Origin: JAOUEA01 sp963825685
GTDB taxonomy: Bacteria > Actinomycetota > UBA4738 > HRBIN12
Length of the DNA: 64,000 bases
Assembly (NCBI GenBank): GCA_963825685.1
Contig: CAWGUD010000005.1
Span: 1 to 64,000, forward strand
Direction of reading: 5' to 3'
Under the pieces are notes generated by a model. The model saw only the letters and a list, made by a program, of their open reading frames with translations, made no database searches and was not told the origin of the DNA. Positions within the stretch are counted from its first letter, which is position 1, and every line of letters begins with the position of its first letter. Positions 29,554 through 37,121 of this stretch are shown piece after piece. The position numbers and the translations under genes were made by a program.

Positions 29554-30425
29554 GTCACTTCCTCGGGCCGGGAGGTGCTCTCGGCGAGGAACCGCTCCAC
29601 GGCCAGCAGCACGGGCTCCGCGTCACCGACCCACGGCAGTCCGTCGCGGCCCGGTACCTCGACGTAGGTGCCGTCGGCGACGTGGTCGGCGAGGAACCGC
29701 CCGCCCGACGGCGACGCGGTCTCGTCGTCGGCCCGTCGGATCACGAGCACCGGGCACCGCACCGACGGCAGCACCGGACGCAGGTCGATCCGGCTGAGCG
29801 CTCGGGATTCCTCGACCGCTGCGCCGAGCGTCTCCGTCGCCATCAGCAGGCGGCGCAGCTCATCGAGCCCGGTCGCGTCGCCGTCGAGTGAGGGCGCGAT
29901 GCCGCGAGCATGCTCGTCGAGGAAGCCGCTCAGGTCGGTGACCGCGGCCCACGCTCGATGCTCCTCGGCCCAGCGTTCCATCGTCCATCCGTCGGGCAGG
30001 TCCTCGGACCAGGTGTAGCTGGGCGTCGCGCCGAACAGCACGAGACCCGCGACACGCTCGGGATGCTCGGCCGCGAGCGACAGGGCCGGGAACACGGCTT
30101 CCTGCACGGCGAGGATCGTGGCCCGTTCGCTTCCGGCGGCGTCGAGCACGGCGAGCATGCCCTCACGGCTGCCCTCGAGTGTGGGCGCGACGCCCGGCGG
30201 GAGCCGGTCCGAGCAGCCGAGCCCACGTCGGTCGTGGGTGATCAGGCGGGCGAGCGACGCGAGCCGCTCCAGGAACGCCCGGTAGGCGGGGATCTGCCAC
30301 ATCATGTCGACGTTCGACTCGAAGCCGGGCAGGTAGAGGAGATCGCGACCGGCGGCGTCGTCGCCCACGACCTGGTACGCCAGCGCGAACCCTTCGTGCC
30401 ACGCGACGCGGATGGTCGGTTCCAC
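29550..30425 (-). CDS. Array gene H10: hydrolase-fold protein without cyclase domain
   Basis: An intact 291-residue member consisting only of the hydrolase-like domain; it ends after the fold (FLAESTSRPEEVT) and overlaps AC9 by 4 nt. The elbow AVQEA lacks both the small flanking Gly and the Ser (Gln at the nucleophile), and the late His is Gly (GRDGLP). I chose the GTG at 30425 (VEPTIRVAWHEGFALAYQ) because its position matches the VETPETRY-type starts of its neighbours; a GTG at 30467 would add 14 residues. It could act as a ligand-binding partner for AC9 or be an array member that lost its cyclase half. Confidence 0.8.
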   Translation of the reverse strand: MEPTIRVAWHEGFALAYQVVGDDAAGRDLLYLPGFESNVDMMWQIPAYRAFLERLASLARLITHDRRGLGCSDRLPPGVAPTLEGSREGMLAVLDAAGSERATILAVQEAVFPALSLAAEHPERVAGLVLFGATPSYTWSEDLPDGWTMERWAEEHRAWAAVTDLSGFLDEHARGIAPSLDGDATGLDELRRLLMATETLGAAVEESRALSRIDLRPVLPSVRCPVLVIRRADDETASPSGGRFLADHVADGTYVEVPGRDGLPWVGDAEPVLLAVERFLAESTSRPEEVT

Positions 30426-30474
30426 GCCTCGGATACTCCGACGGATGAGCGGTGCGCCGCAAGCCACGACCCGA

Positions 30475-32314
30475 TCAAGCGCCGACGCGATAGAGCCGCC
30501 ACCGCTCCGGCACGCCCTTCAGCTCGTGCTCGCCGGCGTCCTCGAACACGAGACCGCTCCCCGCGGTCAGGTCGCGCACCGTCGAGGTCACCATCACCTC
30601 CGACGGTGGGGCCAAGGCCATGACTCGAGCCGCGATGTGCACGGCCAGCCCGCGGACGTCGTCGCCGGCGAGCTCGACCTCGCCGATGTGGCACCCGGAC
30701 CTGATCGCGATCTCCGACGGATGCAGGCGCTCGGCGATCGCCTGCGCGCACCGCACGGCGCGAGCCGGGCCATCGAACGTGGCCAACACGCCGTCGCCGG
30801 TCGAGGCGACGTACCGGCCGCGCTGTCGCTCGATCTCCTCTCGGCTGACCCGATCGAGACGCTCGAGACGTGCGGCCCACGGCGCGTCGCCGACCGAGGC
30901 CAGTGTCACGGTCGAGTCCACGACGTCGGTGAACAGCACGGTGGCCAGGACGCGATCGGTGACCGGGCCGTGGCTCGCGCCGGTGAGGAACCCGTCGAGC
31001 TCGTCGACGATGCGGTCGACGCCCTCCGAGTACGGGGGGTCGTCCCGTCCGGGCACGGCGACGGCACGGGCACCGGGGATCCGATCGGCCACGTAGCGGC
31101 GTGCCTCGACGGCGGTGGTGGCGTCGTCGGCCCGGTACATCACCAGGGTCGGGGCGTGCACCGATGGGAGGATCGCGCGGATGTCCGTCTGCATGTCGAG
31201 CCGTTCGATCGCCTCGGCGGTGCTCGGGCTCGCGGCGAGCTGGAACGCGGCAGCCATCGTCGAGCTGACTCCCGAACCCCCTGGTGCGAACTGGGCGACG
31301 TGCTCTTCCATCCACCGCATGGTGCCCCATCCTTCGCGGAGCCCCTCCAGGTAGGTGGTCCAGGTTGCGTCGTCCCACCCGTACGGCCAGTCCGGCTTGC
31401 GCTGGGGACAGGGGTCGGCCGAGAACAACGCCAACGCCGAGACCCGCTCCGGGTACGCGGCCGCGAGCATCACCGCGCTGGTCGAGCCGCTCTGCCAGCC
31501 GAACACGGCGGCCCGGTCCAGTCCGGCATCGTCCATCACCGCGACCACGTCGTCGGCCAGCACCTCGAGCGACGGAAGATCGTGAGGTGAGAAGCGATCG
31601 GAGAGCCCCACGCCGCGCCGGTCGAGGATCACGACCCTGGCGAACGACGCGAACCGCTCCAGCATCAGCCGGATGCCGGGGACTCGTACCACACGACTCA
31701 GCTCCGCGACGACGTCAGGCGTCGCCGTGTGGCGGGTCAGCCTCGCGACGTGCGGGTCGTGGTCAGTGAGGTCGCCGACGTCATCTCCAGCCGCTTCCGC
31801 GGCGGCGAAGGCGTCGGCGTACCGATCCGTTCCCCACGACCTGAGGGCTTCCGCATCCCTCGCAACGTATTCGGGCCCGACGCCCCACGGGTAGTCGTGA
31901 GCCCATGTCGATCGGGGCTGGGGCACGAGCCAGATCATGAACGAACCTGCTCGGGCTTCGATGCCGCGAGCAACGCGTTCGGCGCACCTCCTTCGCGAGC
32001 ACCCGCAAGGATGACGCGGTCGGCCCCGACGGCGTCGAGCACGCACCCCAGGTCCGCGACCCTGGTCTCCAGGTCGGGGACGGGCACGTTGCGGCTCGAG
32101 AGACCGGTGCCGCGACGATCGTGAAGGATCACGCGCGAAAACGTCGCGAGGCCGCCGAAGAGGACCCGCGCAAGGGGCTGCCCAGGTGATGTCGATGTTG
32201 CCGATCCAGATCCAGTTGCCACACGAGATCGGGCGGCCCCTCGCCGAACGTGGAGTACGCGATGTAGGCCCCGTCGGGCGCTCGCGCGTACCCGAACTCC
32301 GGCTCGACCGGCAT
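30475..32314 (-). CDS. Array gene AC11: chimeric one-and-a-half hydrolase folds + cyclase (frame breaks)
   Basis: It begins at ATG 32314 (MPVEPEFGYARAPDGAYIAYS) with a hydrolase fold whose elbow is GAREG (Arg). After its lid region (HTATPDVVAELSRV, near 31690) the sequence jumps into the middle of a second hydrolase fold (VPGIRLMLERFASFARVVILDRRG) that lacks its first ~40 residues but has its own elbow, GWQSG (Gln), and a late GRDD. The cyclase follows: FTDVVDST, ASTGDGVLATF (Ala at Lys), GDDVRG (Asp), His at the catalytic Asn. Breaks near 32205, 32170 and 31945 split the N-terminal part. It looks like two tandem paralogues fused by a deletion, or a collapsed repeat in assembly. Confidence 0.75.
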
Positions 32315-32316
32315 GC

Positions 32317-32448
32317 TCAGCCCACCACCCGGTACAGGCGCCACCGGTCGGGCACGCCCTTCAGCTCGTGCTCGCCGGCGTCCTCGTACGTCAGACCCCC
32401 GTCGACCGTCGTCGCGTACCGGGTCTCGGGGGTCTCGGGGTTGGCCAC
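32317..32448 (-). pseudogene. Array remnant R12: start and end of a cyclase gene joined in frame (43 codons)
   Basis: From GTG 32448 the frame reads VANPETPETRYATTVDG, the usual array N-terminus, and continues directly with GLTYEDAGEHELKGVPDRW and RLYRVVG, the usual C-terminus, ending at TGA 32317. About 1.2 kb of gene is missing without loss of frame. It lies 2 nt before the ATG of AC11 and is the first reading frame of the operon, so it may now act as a translated leader. Confidence 0.75.
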
Positions 32449-32505
32449 CTGCGGATACTCCGCCGTTGGCGTCTGCGCCGCAAGCCGTGGACTCGCCGCC
32501 GCCGA

Positions 32506-32511
32506 TAGACT
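32506..32511 (+). promoter_or_regulatory. -10 box of a leaderless transcript (mutase subunit)
   Basis: TAGACT lies 8 nt before the ATG at 32520, in the 71-bp divergent gap between the array operon and the mutase-subunit gene. The array promoter must lie in or near the same gap, but I see no clear box for it. Confidence 0.5.
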
Positions 32512-32519
32512 CGGCCGCG

Positions 32520-32927
32520 ATGGCGGCGACCTATCGCATCGTGTTGGCGAAGCCGGGGCTCGACGGACACGACCGCGGGGCCAAGGTGGTCGCGCGCGCC
32601 CTGCGTGACGCCGGCTTCGAGGTGATCTACACGGGGTTGCACCAGACCCCGGAGCAGATCGCCGAGACCGCGATCCAGGAGGACGCCGACGCGGTGGGGT
32701 TGTCGAGTCACTCCGGCGCGCACATGACGCTGTTCCCGAAGGTCGTCACGCAGCTACGGGAGCGGGGGGCCGACGACATCCTCGTGTTCGGAGGGGGCGT
32801 GATCCCCGTCGGCGACATCCCGTCGCTGAAGGAGGCGGGGGTGGCCGAGATCTTCACGCCGGGGGCGAACACGGGCGACATCGCCACCTGGCTCCGCGAG
32901 CATCTCGAGGAGCCGACGTCTAGCTAG
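32520..32927 (+). CDS. Cobalamin-binding subunit of methylmalonyl-CoA mutase type
   Basis: A 135-residue stand-alone B12-binding domain. It has the cobalamin ligand motif in KPGLDGHDRGAKVVARAL (D-x-H-x-x-G), SSHSGAHM for the Ser contact, and FGGGVIPVGD. This is the small or C-terminal part of split methylmalonyl-CoA mutases, which make succinyl-CoA; the next genes, sucC and sucD, use succinyl-CoA, which fits a propionate-to-TCA route. The large catalytic subunit is not in the window. Other B12-dependent mutases (ethylmalonyl, isobutyryl) are possible. Confidence 0.88.
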   Translation: MAATYRIVLAKPGLDGHDRGAKVVARALRDAGFEVIYTGLHQTPEQIAETAIQEDADAVGLSSHSGAHMTLFPKVVTQLRERGADDILVFGGGVIPVGDIPSLKEAGVAEIFTPGANTGDIATWLREHLEEPTSS

Positions 32928-32960
32928 TCCAACATAGACTACCCGATCCCCAGGAGCCAC

Positions 32961-34118
32961 ATGGACCTGTACGAGCACCAAGGCAAGGAGCTCTTCCGCG
33001 CTCACGGCATCGTGACGCCTCGAGGCATCGTGGCCGAGACGGCGGAGCAGGCCGCGGACGCCACCCGTGAGCTCGGCGGCCGGAGCGTCGTGAAGGTGCA
33101 GGTGCAGGTCGGCGGTCGTGGCAAGGGTGGGGGCGTCGTGCTCGTCGACTCGCCCGAACGGGCCGCCGAGGAAGCGGCCCGCATGCTCGGATCGGATTTC
33201 AAGGGCCACGAGGTCACTCAGGTGCTCGTCGAGGAACTGCTGCCGATCGCCAGGGAGTTCTACACGTCGATGCTGCTCGACCGCTCCACGGGCGACTACC
33301 TCGCGATGATGACCGCCGAGGGAGGCATGGACATCGAGGAGCTCGCCCGCACCCGCCCCGAGGCGCTGCGCCGTGTGCACGTCGACGCGATGCTGGGGCT
33401 GCGGGCGTTCCACGTGCGCGAGCTCGTCGGCACGCTGCCGGTCGACGCGCGCGAGGGAGCGGCCGACGTGCTGCGACGCCTGTACGAGCTGCTGCAGGAA
33501 CGCGACGCGACGCTCGTCGAGGTGAACCCGCTCGTGCAGCTCGACGACGGCTCGGTCGTCGCGCTGGACTCGAAGGTCACGGTCGACGACAACGCGCTGT
33601 TCCGCCACCCCGACATCGAGGCCTACAAGGACGCGTTCCCGATCGATCCCGTGCAGGCGCGCGCGAACGAGCAGGGACTGCAGTACGTGAAGCTCGACGG
33701 CAACGTCGGCATCATCGGCAACGGCGCGGGGCTCGTGATGTCGACGCTCGACGTCGTGGCCCAGGCCGGCGCGAAGGCGGCGAACTTCCTGGACGTCGGC
33801 GGTGGGGCGAGCGCCGACCAGATGGCGACCTCGCTCGAGGTCGTGCTCTCCGATCCGGCGGTGAAAGCCGTGTTCATCAACATCTTCGGCGGCATCACCC
33901 GGTGCGACCTCGTGGCGCAGGGCGTGCTCGGTGCGCTCGACCGCGTCGAGGCCACGGTGCCGCTGGTCGTGCGCCTCGACGGCACGAACGCCGACGAGGG
34001 CCGCGCGATCCTCACGGAGGCCGCGCACCCTCGCATCGTGCCCGCGGAGACGATGCTCGAGGCCGCCGAGCGAGCCGCCGCCCTCGCGAACGGCCACGGG
34101 GACGGAGGGCCGGCATGA
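32961..34118 (+). CDS. sucC: Succinyl-CoA synthetase beta subunit
   Basis: A 385-residue ATP-grasp subunit of succinyl-CoA synthetase (TCA cycle). It starts MDLYEHQGKELFRAHGI, has KVQVQVGGRGKGGGV for nucleotide binding, ALDSKVTVDDNALFRHP, and NIFGGITRCDLVAQG near the C-terminus. An AGGAG site lies 6 nt before the ATG, and a TAGACT box at 32935 suggests its own promoter after the mutase gene. The stop overlaps the sucD ATG (ATGA). No break. Confidence 0.97.
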   Translation: MDLYEHQGKELFRAHGIVTPRGIVAETAEQAADATRELGGRSVVKVQVQVGGRGKGGGVVLVDSPERAAEEAARMLGSDFKGHEVTQVLVEELLPIAREFYTSMLLDRSTGDYLAMMTAEGGMDIEELARTRPEALRRVHVDAMLGLRAFHVRELVGTLPVDAREGAADVLRRLYELLQERDATLVEVNPLVQLDDGSVVALDSKVTVDDNALFRHPDIEAYKDAFPIDPVQARANEQGLQYVKLDGNVGIIGNGAGLVMSTLDVVAQAGAKAANFLDVGGGASADQMATSLEVVLSDPAVKAVFINIFGGITRCDLVAQGVLGALDRVEATVPLVVRLDGTNADEGRAILTEAAHPRIVPAETMLEAAERAAALANGHGDGGPA

Positions 34119-34985
34119 GCATCCTCGTCGGGGCCGACACGCGACTCGTGGTGCAGGGTCTCACGGGCAAGGAAGGCACGTTCCACACGCTGCGCAATCG
34201 CGCGTACGGCACGAACGTGGTCGCGGGCGTCACGCCCGGGAAGGCCGGACACGACGTCGAGGGCATCCCCGTGTTCGACACGGTGGCCGACGCGGTGCGG
34301 GAGGCGGGGGCGAACACGTCGATGATCTTCGTGCCGCCGCGGTTCGCCGCCGAGGCGATCCTGGAGTCCGCGGACGCCGGGCATCGGCCTGGCCGTCTGC
34401 ATCACCGAGGGCATCCCGGTGAAGGACATGGCCTACGTGCACAGCTACCTGACGGGCCGCGACACCACGCTGATCGGCCCCAACTGCCCGGGCGCGATCT
34501 CGCCGGGCGTGGCCAACGTCGGCATCATCCCGCCCGAGGTGTGCATGCCCGGGCGGGTCGGGTTCGTGAGCCGATCGGGCACGCTCGTCTACCAGATCGT
34601 GCACGAGCTCACCCAGCGAGGCATCGGGCAGTCGACCTGCGTCGGCATGGGTGGCGATCCGGTGCACGGCATCGGGTTCATCGAGTCGCTACAGATGTTC
34701 GAGGCCGACCCCGAGACCGATCTGATGATCATGACCGGCGAGATCGGCGGCGACGACGAGGAGCGCGCGGCCGACTACATCACGGAGCACGTGACGAAGC
34801 CGGTGGTCGCCTACATCGCCGGGTTCGAGGCGCCGCCGGGCAAGCGCATGGGCCACGCCGGCGCGATCGTGACGGGATCGAAGGGCACGGCGGCCGCGAA
34901 GGCCGAGGCGCTCGAGGCCGGGGGGGTGCGGGTCGCGAGGACCCCCAGCCAGGTGGCCGAGCTGGTCCAGGTGGCTCTGGCATGA
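34115..34985 (+). CDS. sucD: Succinyl-CoA synthetase alpha subunit (one frame break)
   Basis: The CoA-binding alpha subunit: SILVGADTRLVVQGLTGKEG, GVTPGKAGHDVEGIPVFDTV, then LIGPNCPGAISPG and the active-site His in KRMGHAGAIVTGSKGTA. A break near 34378, where GGG should be GG (SADAGIGLAVCITEG), splits it; repaired length is about 289 residues, normal for the family. It overlaps sucC by 4 nt and the next gene by 4 nt, so the three are coupled. Confidence 0.95.
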
Positions 34986-36268
34986 CCATCGTCGAGGTCG
35001 CCGACCGACCGGCGGCCTCGTTCACCCGCGACCTCCTCGGCGCCCTGCCGATCGCGGTCCTGCGCGCGGCAGCCGCCGTCCTCGCCGTGGCGGCGCTGGG
35101 CCAGGTGCCGCCCTCGCTCGTCAACGCGGCCGGCGGCGGGCTCGCGGTGCCGACGCAGCTCCGGGTCGGGTGGCTCTACACGATGGCGGGACATGCGGTC
35201 GCGATCGACGCGACGGGGTCCGGCGGCGCCGTGGAGGGGCTCGGCGCCGGCGTCGTCGGCGTCCGGTTGGGGATGCTCACGATCGCGGCGGTCGCGGTGG
35301 CGTTGCTCGTGTTCGGCGCGAGGGCGACGGCACGGCGGGTCGACGACGTCGGCGTGCGCCGCGCCGTGGCCGGCGCGTCGATCGCGGTGCCGTACGCCGT
35401 CCTGGTCGGAGGCGTGAATGCCGGCGTCGATCTGCAGCTGCGCACGGAAGGTGGGTTCCTGCCGGCGTCGACCTCGATCGCGGCTCCCGTGTGGGAGGGA
35501 TTCGTGTTCCCGGGCGTGCTCGCGCTCGTCGCGGGCGTGCTCGGCGGGTGGTCGGCGTCGGCATCGTGGCACGGCACGCCCGCCCGCGCCGTGCGGGCAG
35601 GCCTGCGGGCCTTCGTCTGGGCGACGGGACTGTGCTTCGTCGGTCTGCTCGTGCTCGCCGCGCTGCGGCCGGAGGGGCTCGAGCGATACTCCGTCGAGGT
35701 GTGGTCGGGGGGTCCGCAGCGGGCGGGGCTCTACATCGGACACCAGGCGTTGCTGATCCCCAACCAGGCGATGTGGGTGCTCGCACCGTCGATGGGGGGC
35801 TGCGTGTCCGTGCGGACCGACGCCGTCGCGAACGACGTGATCTGCCTCGACCGCATCCCGCGCGGCTCCGACCCGGCGACGTGGCTGCTCTCCGAGCTCG
35901 GCAGGGTGCAGGGAACGCCGCCGACGTCGCCGATGCCTCTCGTGGCGTGGCTGTTCGTGGCGGTGCCGGTCGCGGCGATCGTGATCGGGTTCCGCAGGCT
36001 GGGGCGCACCGCCGCGTCGATCCCCCTGGCGATCGCGTCCGGCGCCTCGGGCGGGGTCGTGTTCGCGGTGACGGTGGTCGTCGTCTCGCTCGCGGGGTCG
36101 CTCTGGCTGTCGACCGGCGATGGGGAGGTCGTTCGTCGCGTGGCGATCGGGCCCGACCCGTTCACGACGGCCGCGCTGGCGTTCGCGTGGGGCGTCGTCG
36201 GTGGCGCGACCGTGAGCGCTGCGTCTGCGGCGTCTCGGCGGCTCAGCCGCCGAGCCCGACCTCGGTGA
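34982..36268 (+). CDS. perM: Multi-pass membrane protein, PerM/DUF6350-like
   Basis: A 428-residue protein with about eight to ten hydrophobic helices (e.g. AVLRAAAAVLAVAALG, LTIAAVAVALLVFGA, FPGVLALVAGVLGGW, GVVFAVTVVVVSLAGS). Its place between sucD and purN is the same as that of perM (Rv0955) in M. tuberculosis, a DUF6350 protein linked to cell division; I assign it mainly from this order, helix-rich build and length. The ATG overlaps the sucD stop. Its 3' end overlaps the converging zinc-ribbon gene by 26 nt. Confidence 0.65.
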   Translation: MTIVEVADRPAASFTRDLLGALPIAVLRAAAAVLAVAALGQVPPSLVNAAGGGLAVPTQLRVGWLYTMAGHAVAIDATGSGGAVEGLGAGVVGVRLGMLTIAAVAVALLVFGARATARRVDDVGVRRAVAGASIAVPYAVLVGGVNAGVDLQLRTEGGFLPASTSIAAPVWEGFVFPGVLALVAGVLGGWSASASWHGTPARAVRAGLRAFVWATGLCFVGLLVLAALRPEGLERYSVEVWSGGPQRAGLYIGHQALLIPNQAMWVLAPSMGGCVSVRTDAVANDVICLDRIPRGSDPATWLLSELGRVQGTPPTSPMPLVAWLFVAVPVAAIVIGFRRLGRTAASIPLAIASGASGGVVFAVTVVVVSLAGSLWLSTGDGEVVRRVAIGPDPFTTAALAFAWGVVGGATVSAASAASRRLSRRARPR

Positions 36269-37019
36269 AGTTCGATTCGATCTGGGTGAACCGGCCCCAC
36301 GCCGCGGCCCAGCCCGCGTCGTCGCGGGGGAACTTCTCCACGGGAGTGGCGGGCGCCTGGCGGTCCCAGATGCCGAAGAACGTCCGCCCGTAGCCGAGCA
36401 GGTATCGGGTGCCCGAGTGCGTGTACTGCACGGCGACCATGTCATCGGGGTCCATCGGGCTGGCGCTCGCCGGCGTCGAGGCCGACGGCTGGTCATGACC
36501 CGATGCGGCCTGATCGACCGCGGAGTTGTTGGGCTCCAGGGCGACGAATCGCAACCACGCCTGACGCCACCCGTCGTCGGTACGAGGGAAGCGTTCCGAG
36601 GGCTGGGCGGGCGACTGGCGGTCCCAGATGCCGAACGAGTCCGCGGAGTAGCCCAGCACGTATCGGTAGCCGGAGTGCGTGTAGCGCACGTCGGCGCTTG
36701 GGTCCGGCTGAGCGGGGCTCGACGCATCGGCGACCGGTCGGCGATCGGGCCGCGGTCCGTCGGTGGCCGAGGGGGCGTCGTCCGTTCCCGTGGGGGTGCC
36801 GCCGCCCTCCGCGGCGGCGGGCTCCTCGGCCGTCGCTTCGGTCGCGCCTCGGCCGCCAGGGCCGCCGCCTCCGGCTCGGTGCGCGACGAGTCGGACGGCG
36901 AGGGCGGACTCGCGGCTGTGGTGGCAGAGCCGGGCTGCCACCGTCAGGTCGCTGTGGCAGTAGCGGCACTTGATGGCCTCGTCCTGGATCATCTCCGCGC
37001 AGTACGGACACTTCTTCAC
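36243..37019 (-). CDS. Zinc-ribbon protein with two tandem YTHSGxRYxLGY repeats
   Basis: A 258-residue protein starting at GTG 37019. The N-terminus is a zinc ribbon (CPYCAEMIQDEAIKCRYC), then a Pro/Ala/Gly-rich linker of ~100 residues, then two ~55-residue repeats: VRYTHSGYRYVLGY..FGIWDRQSPAQP..FPR and VQYTHSGTRYLLGY..FGIWDRQAPATP..FPR, each ending in an aromatic-rich helix. Short domains of this FGIWDR type occur in actinobacterial proteins of unknown role. It is divergent from purN and ends inside the 3' end of the perM-like gene. Function unknown. Confidence 0.75.
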   Translation of the reverse strand: MKKCPYCAEMIQDEAIKCRYCHSDLTVAARLCHHSRESALAVRLVAHRAGGGGPGGRGATEATAEEPAAAEGGGTPTGTDDAPSATDGPRPDRRPVADASSPAQPDPSADVRYTHSGYRYVLGYSADSFGIWDRQSPAQPSERFPRTDDGWRQAWLRFVALEPNNSAVDQAASGHDQPSASTPASASPMDPDDMVAVQYTHSGTRYLLGYGRTFFGIWDRQAPATPVEKFPRDDAGWAAAWGRFTQIESNFTEVGLGG

Positions 37020-37107
37020 GTGCTTCCCCTCGTCGGTCGGGATCGGTCCAAGGCTACCCCAAGCGCGCGCCGCGCTGCGTCGTCGAGGGCGCCCGGTGAG
37101 CGTCCGA

Positions 37108-37113
37108 TAGCAT
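37108..37113 (+). promoter_or_regulatory. -10 box of a leaderless transcript (purN)
   Basis: TAGCAT lies 8 nt before the ATG at 37122 with no Shine-Dalgarno sequence. Confidence 0.5.
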
Positions 37114-37121
37114 GCCGGGCG

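Larger units (their letters stand above)
17912..32388 (-). repeat. Eleven copies of a ~59-bp direct repeat (3' ends of the array genes)
   Basis: Copies lie at about 17912, 19255, 20136, 21486, 22851, 24197, 25533, 26873, 28205, 30488 and 32330, each ~59 bp and encoding EDAGEHELKGVPDRWRLYR with few changes. The genes otherwise differ widely, so this stretch is kept either by strong selection or by gene conversion, and it offers a substrate for unequal recombination; the remnant R12 fits that. Confidence 0.85.

Noticed and set aside
17896..32448. The array as a CRISPR-like or toxin-antitoxin repeat locus
   Set aside because: The repeats are coding 3' gene ends at ~1.3-kb spacing, not short repeats with spacers, and no Cas or toxin genes are present.
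17896..32448. The array as an anti-phage CBASS or Pycsar island
   Set aside because: Class III cyclases do occur in Pycsar, but no paired membrane or TIR effector genes are seen; the hydrolase-like domains are fused and N-terminal, as in Rv1900c. Not excluded, just unsupported.
34115..34985. Programmed frameshift in sucD
   Set aside because: Similar +1 G/C errors occur in many unrelated genes in the same region, so sequence error is the simpler explanation.
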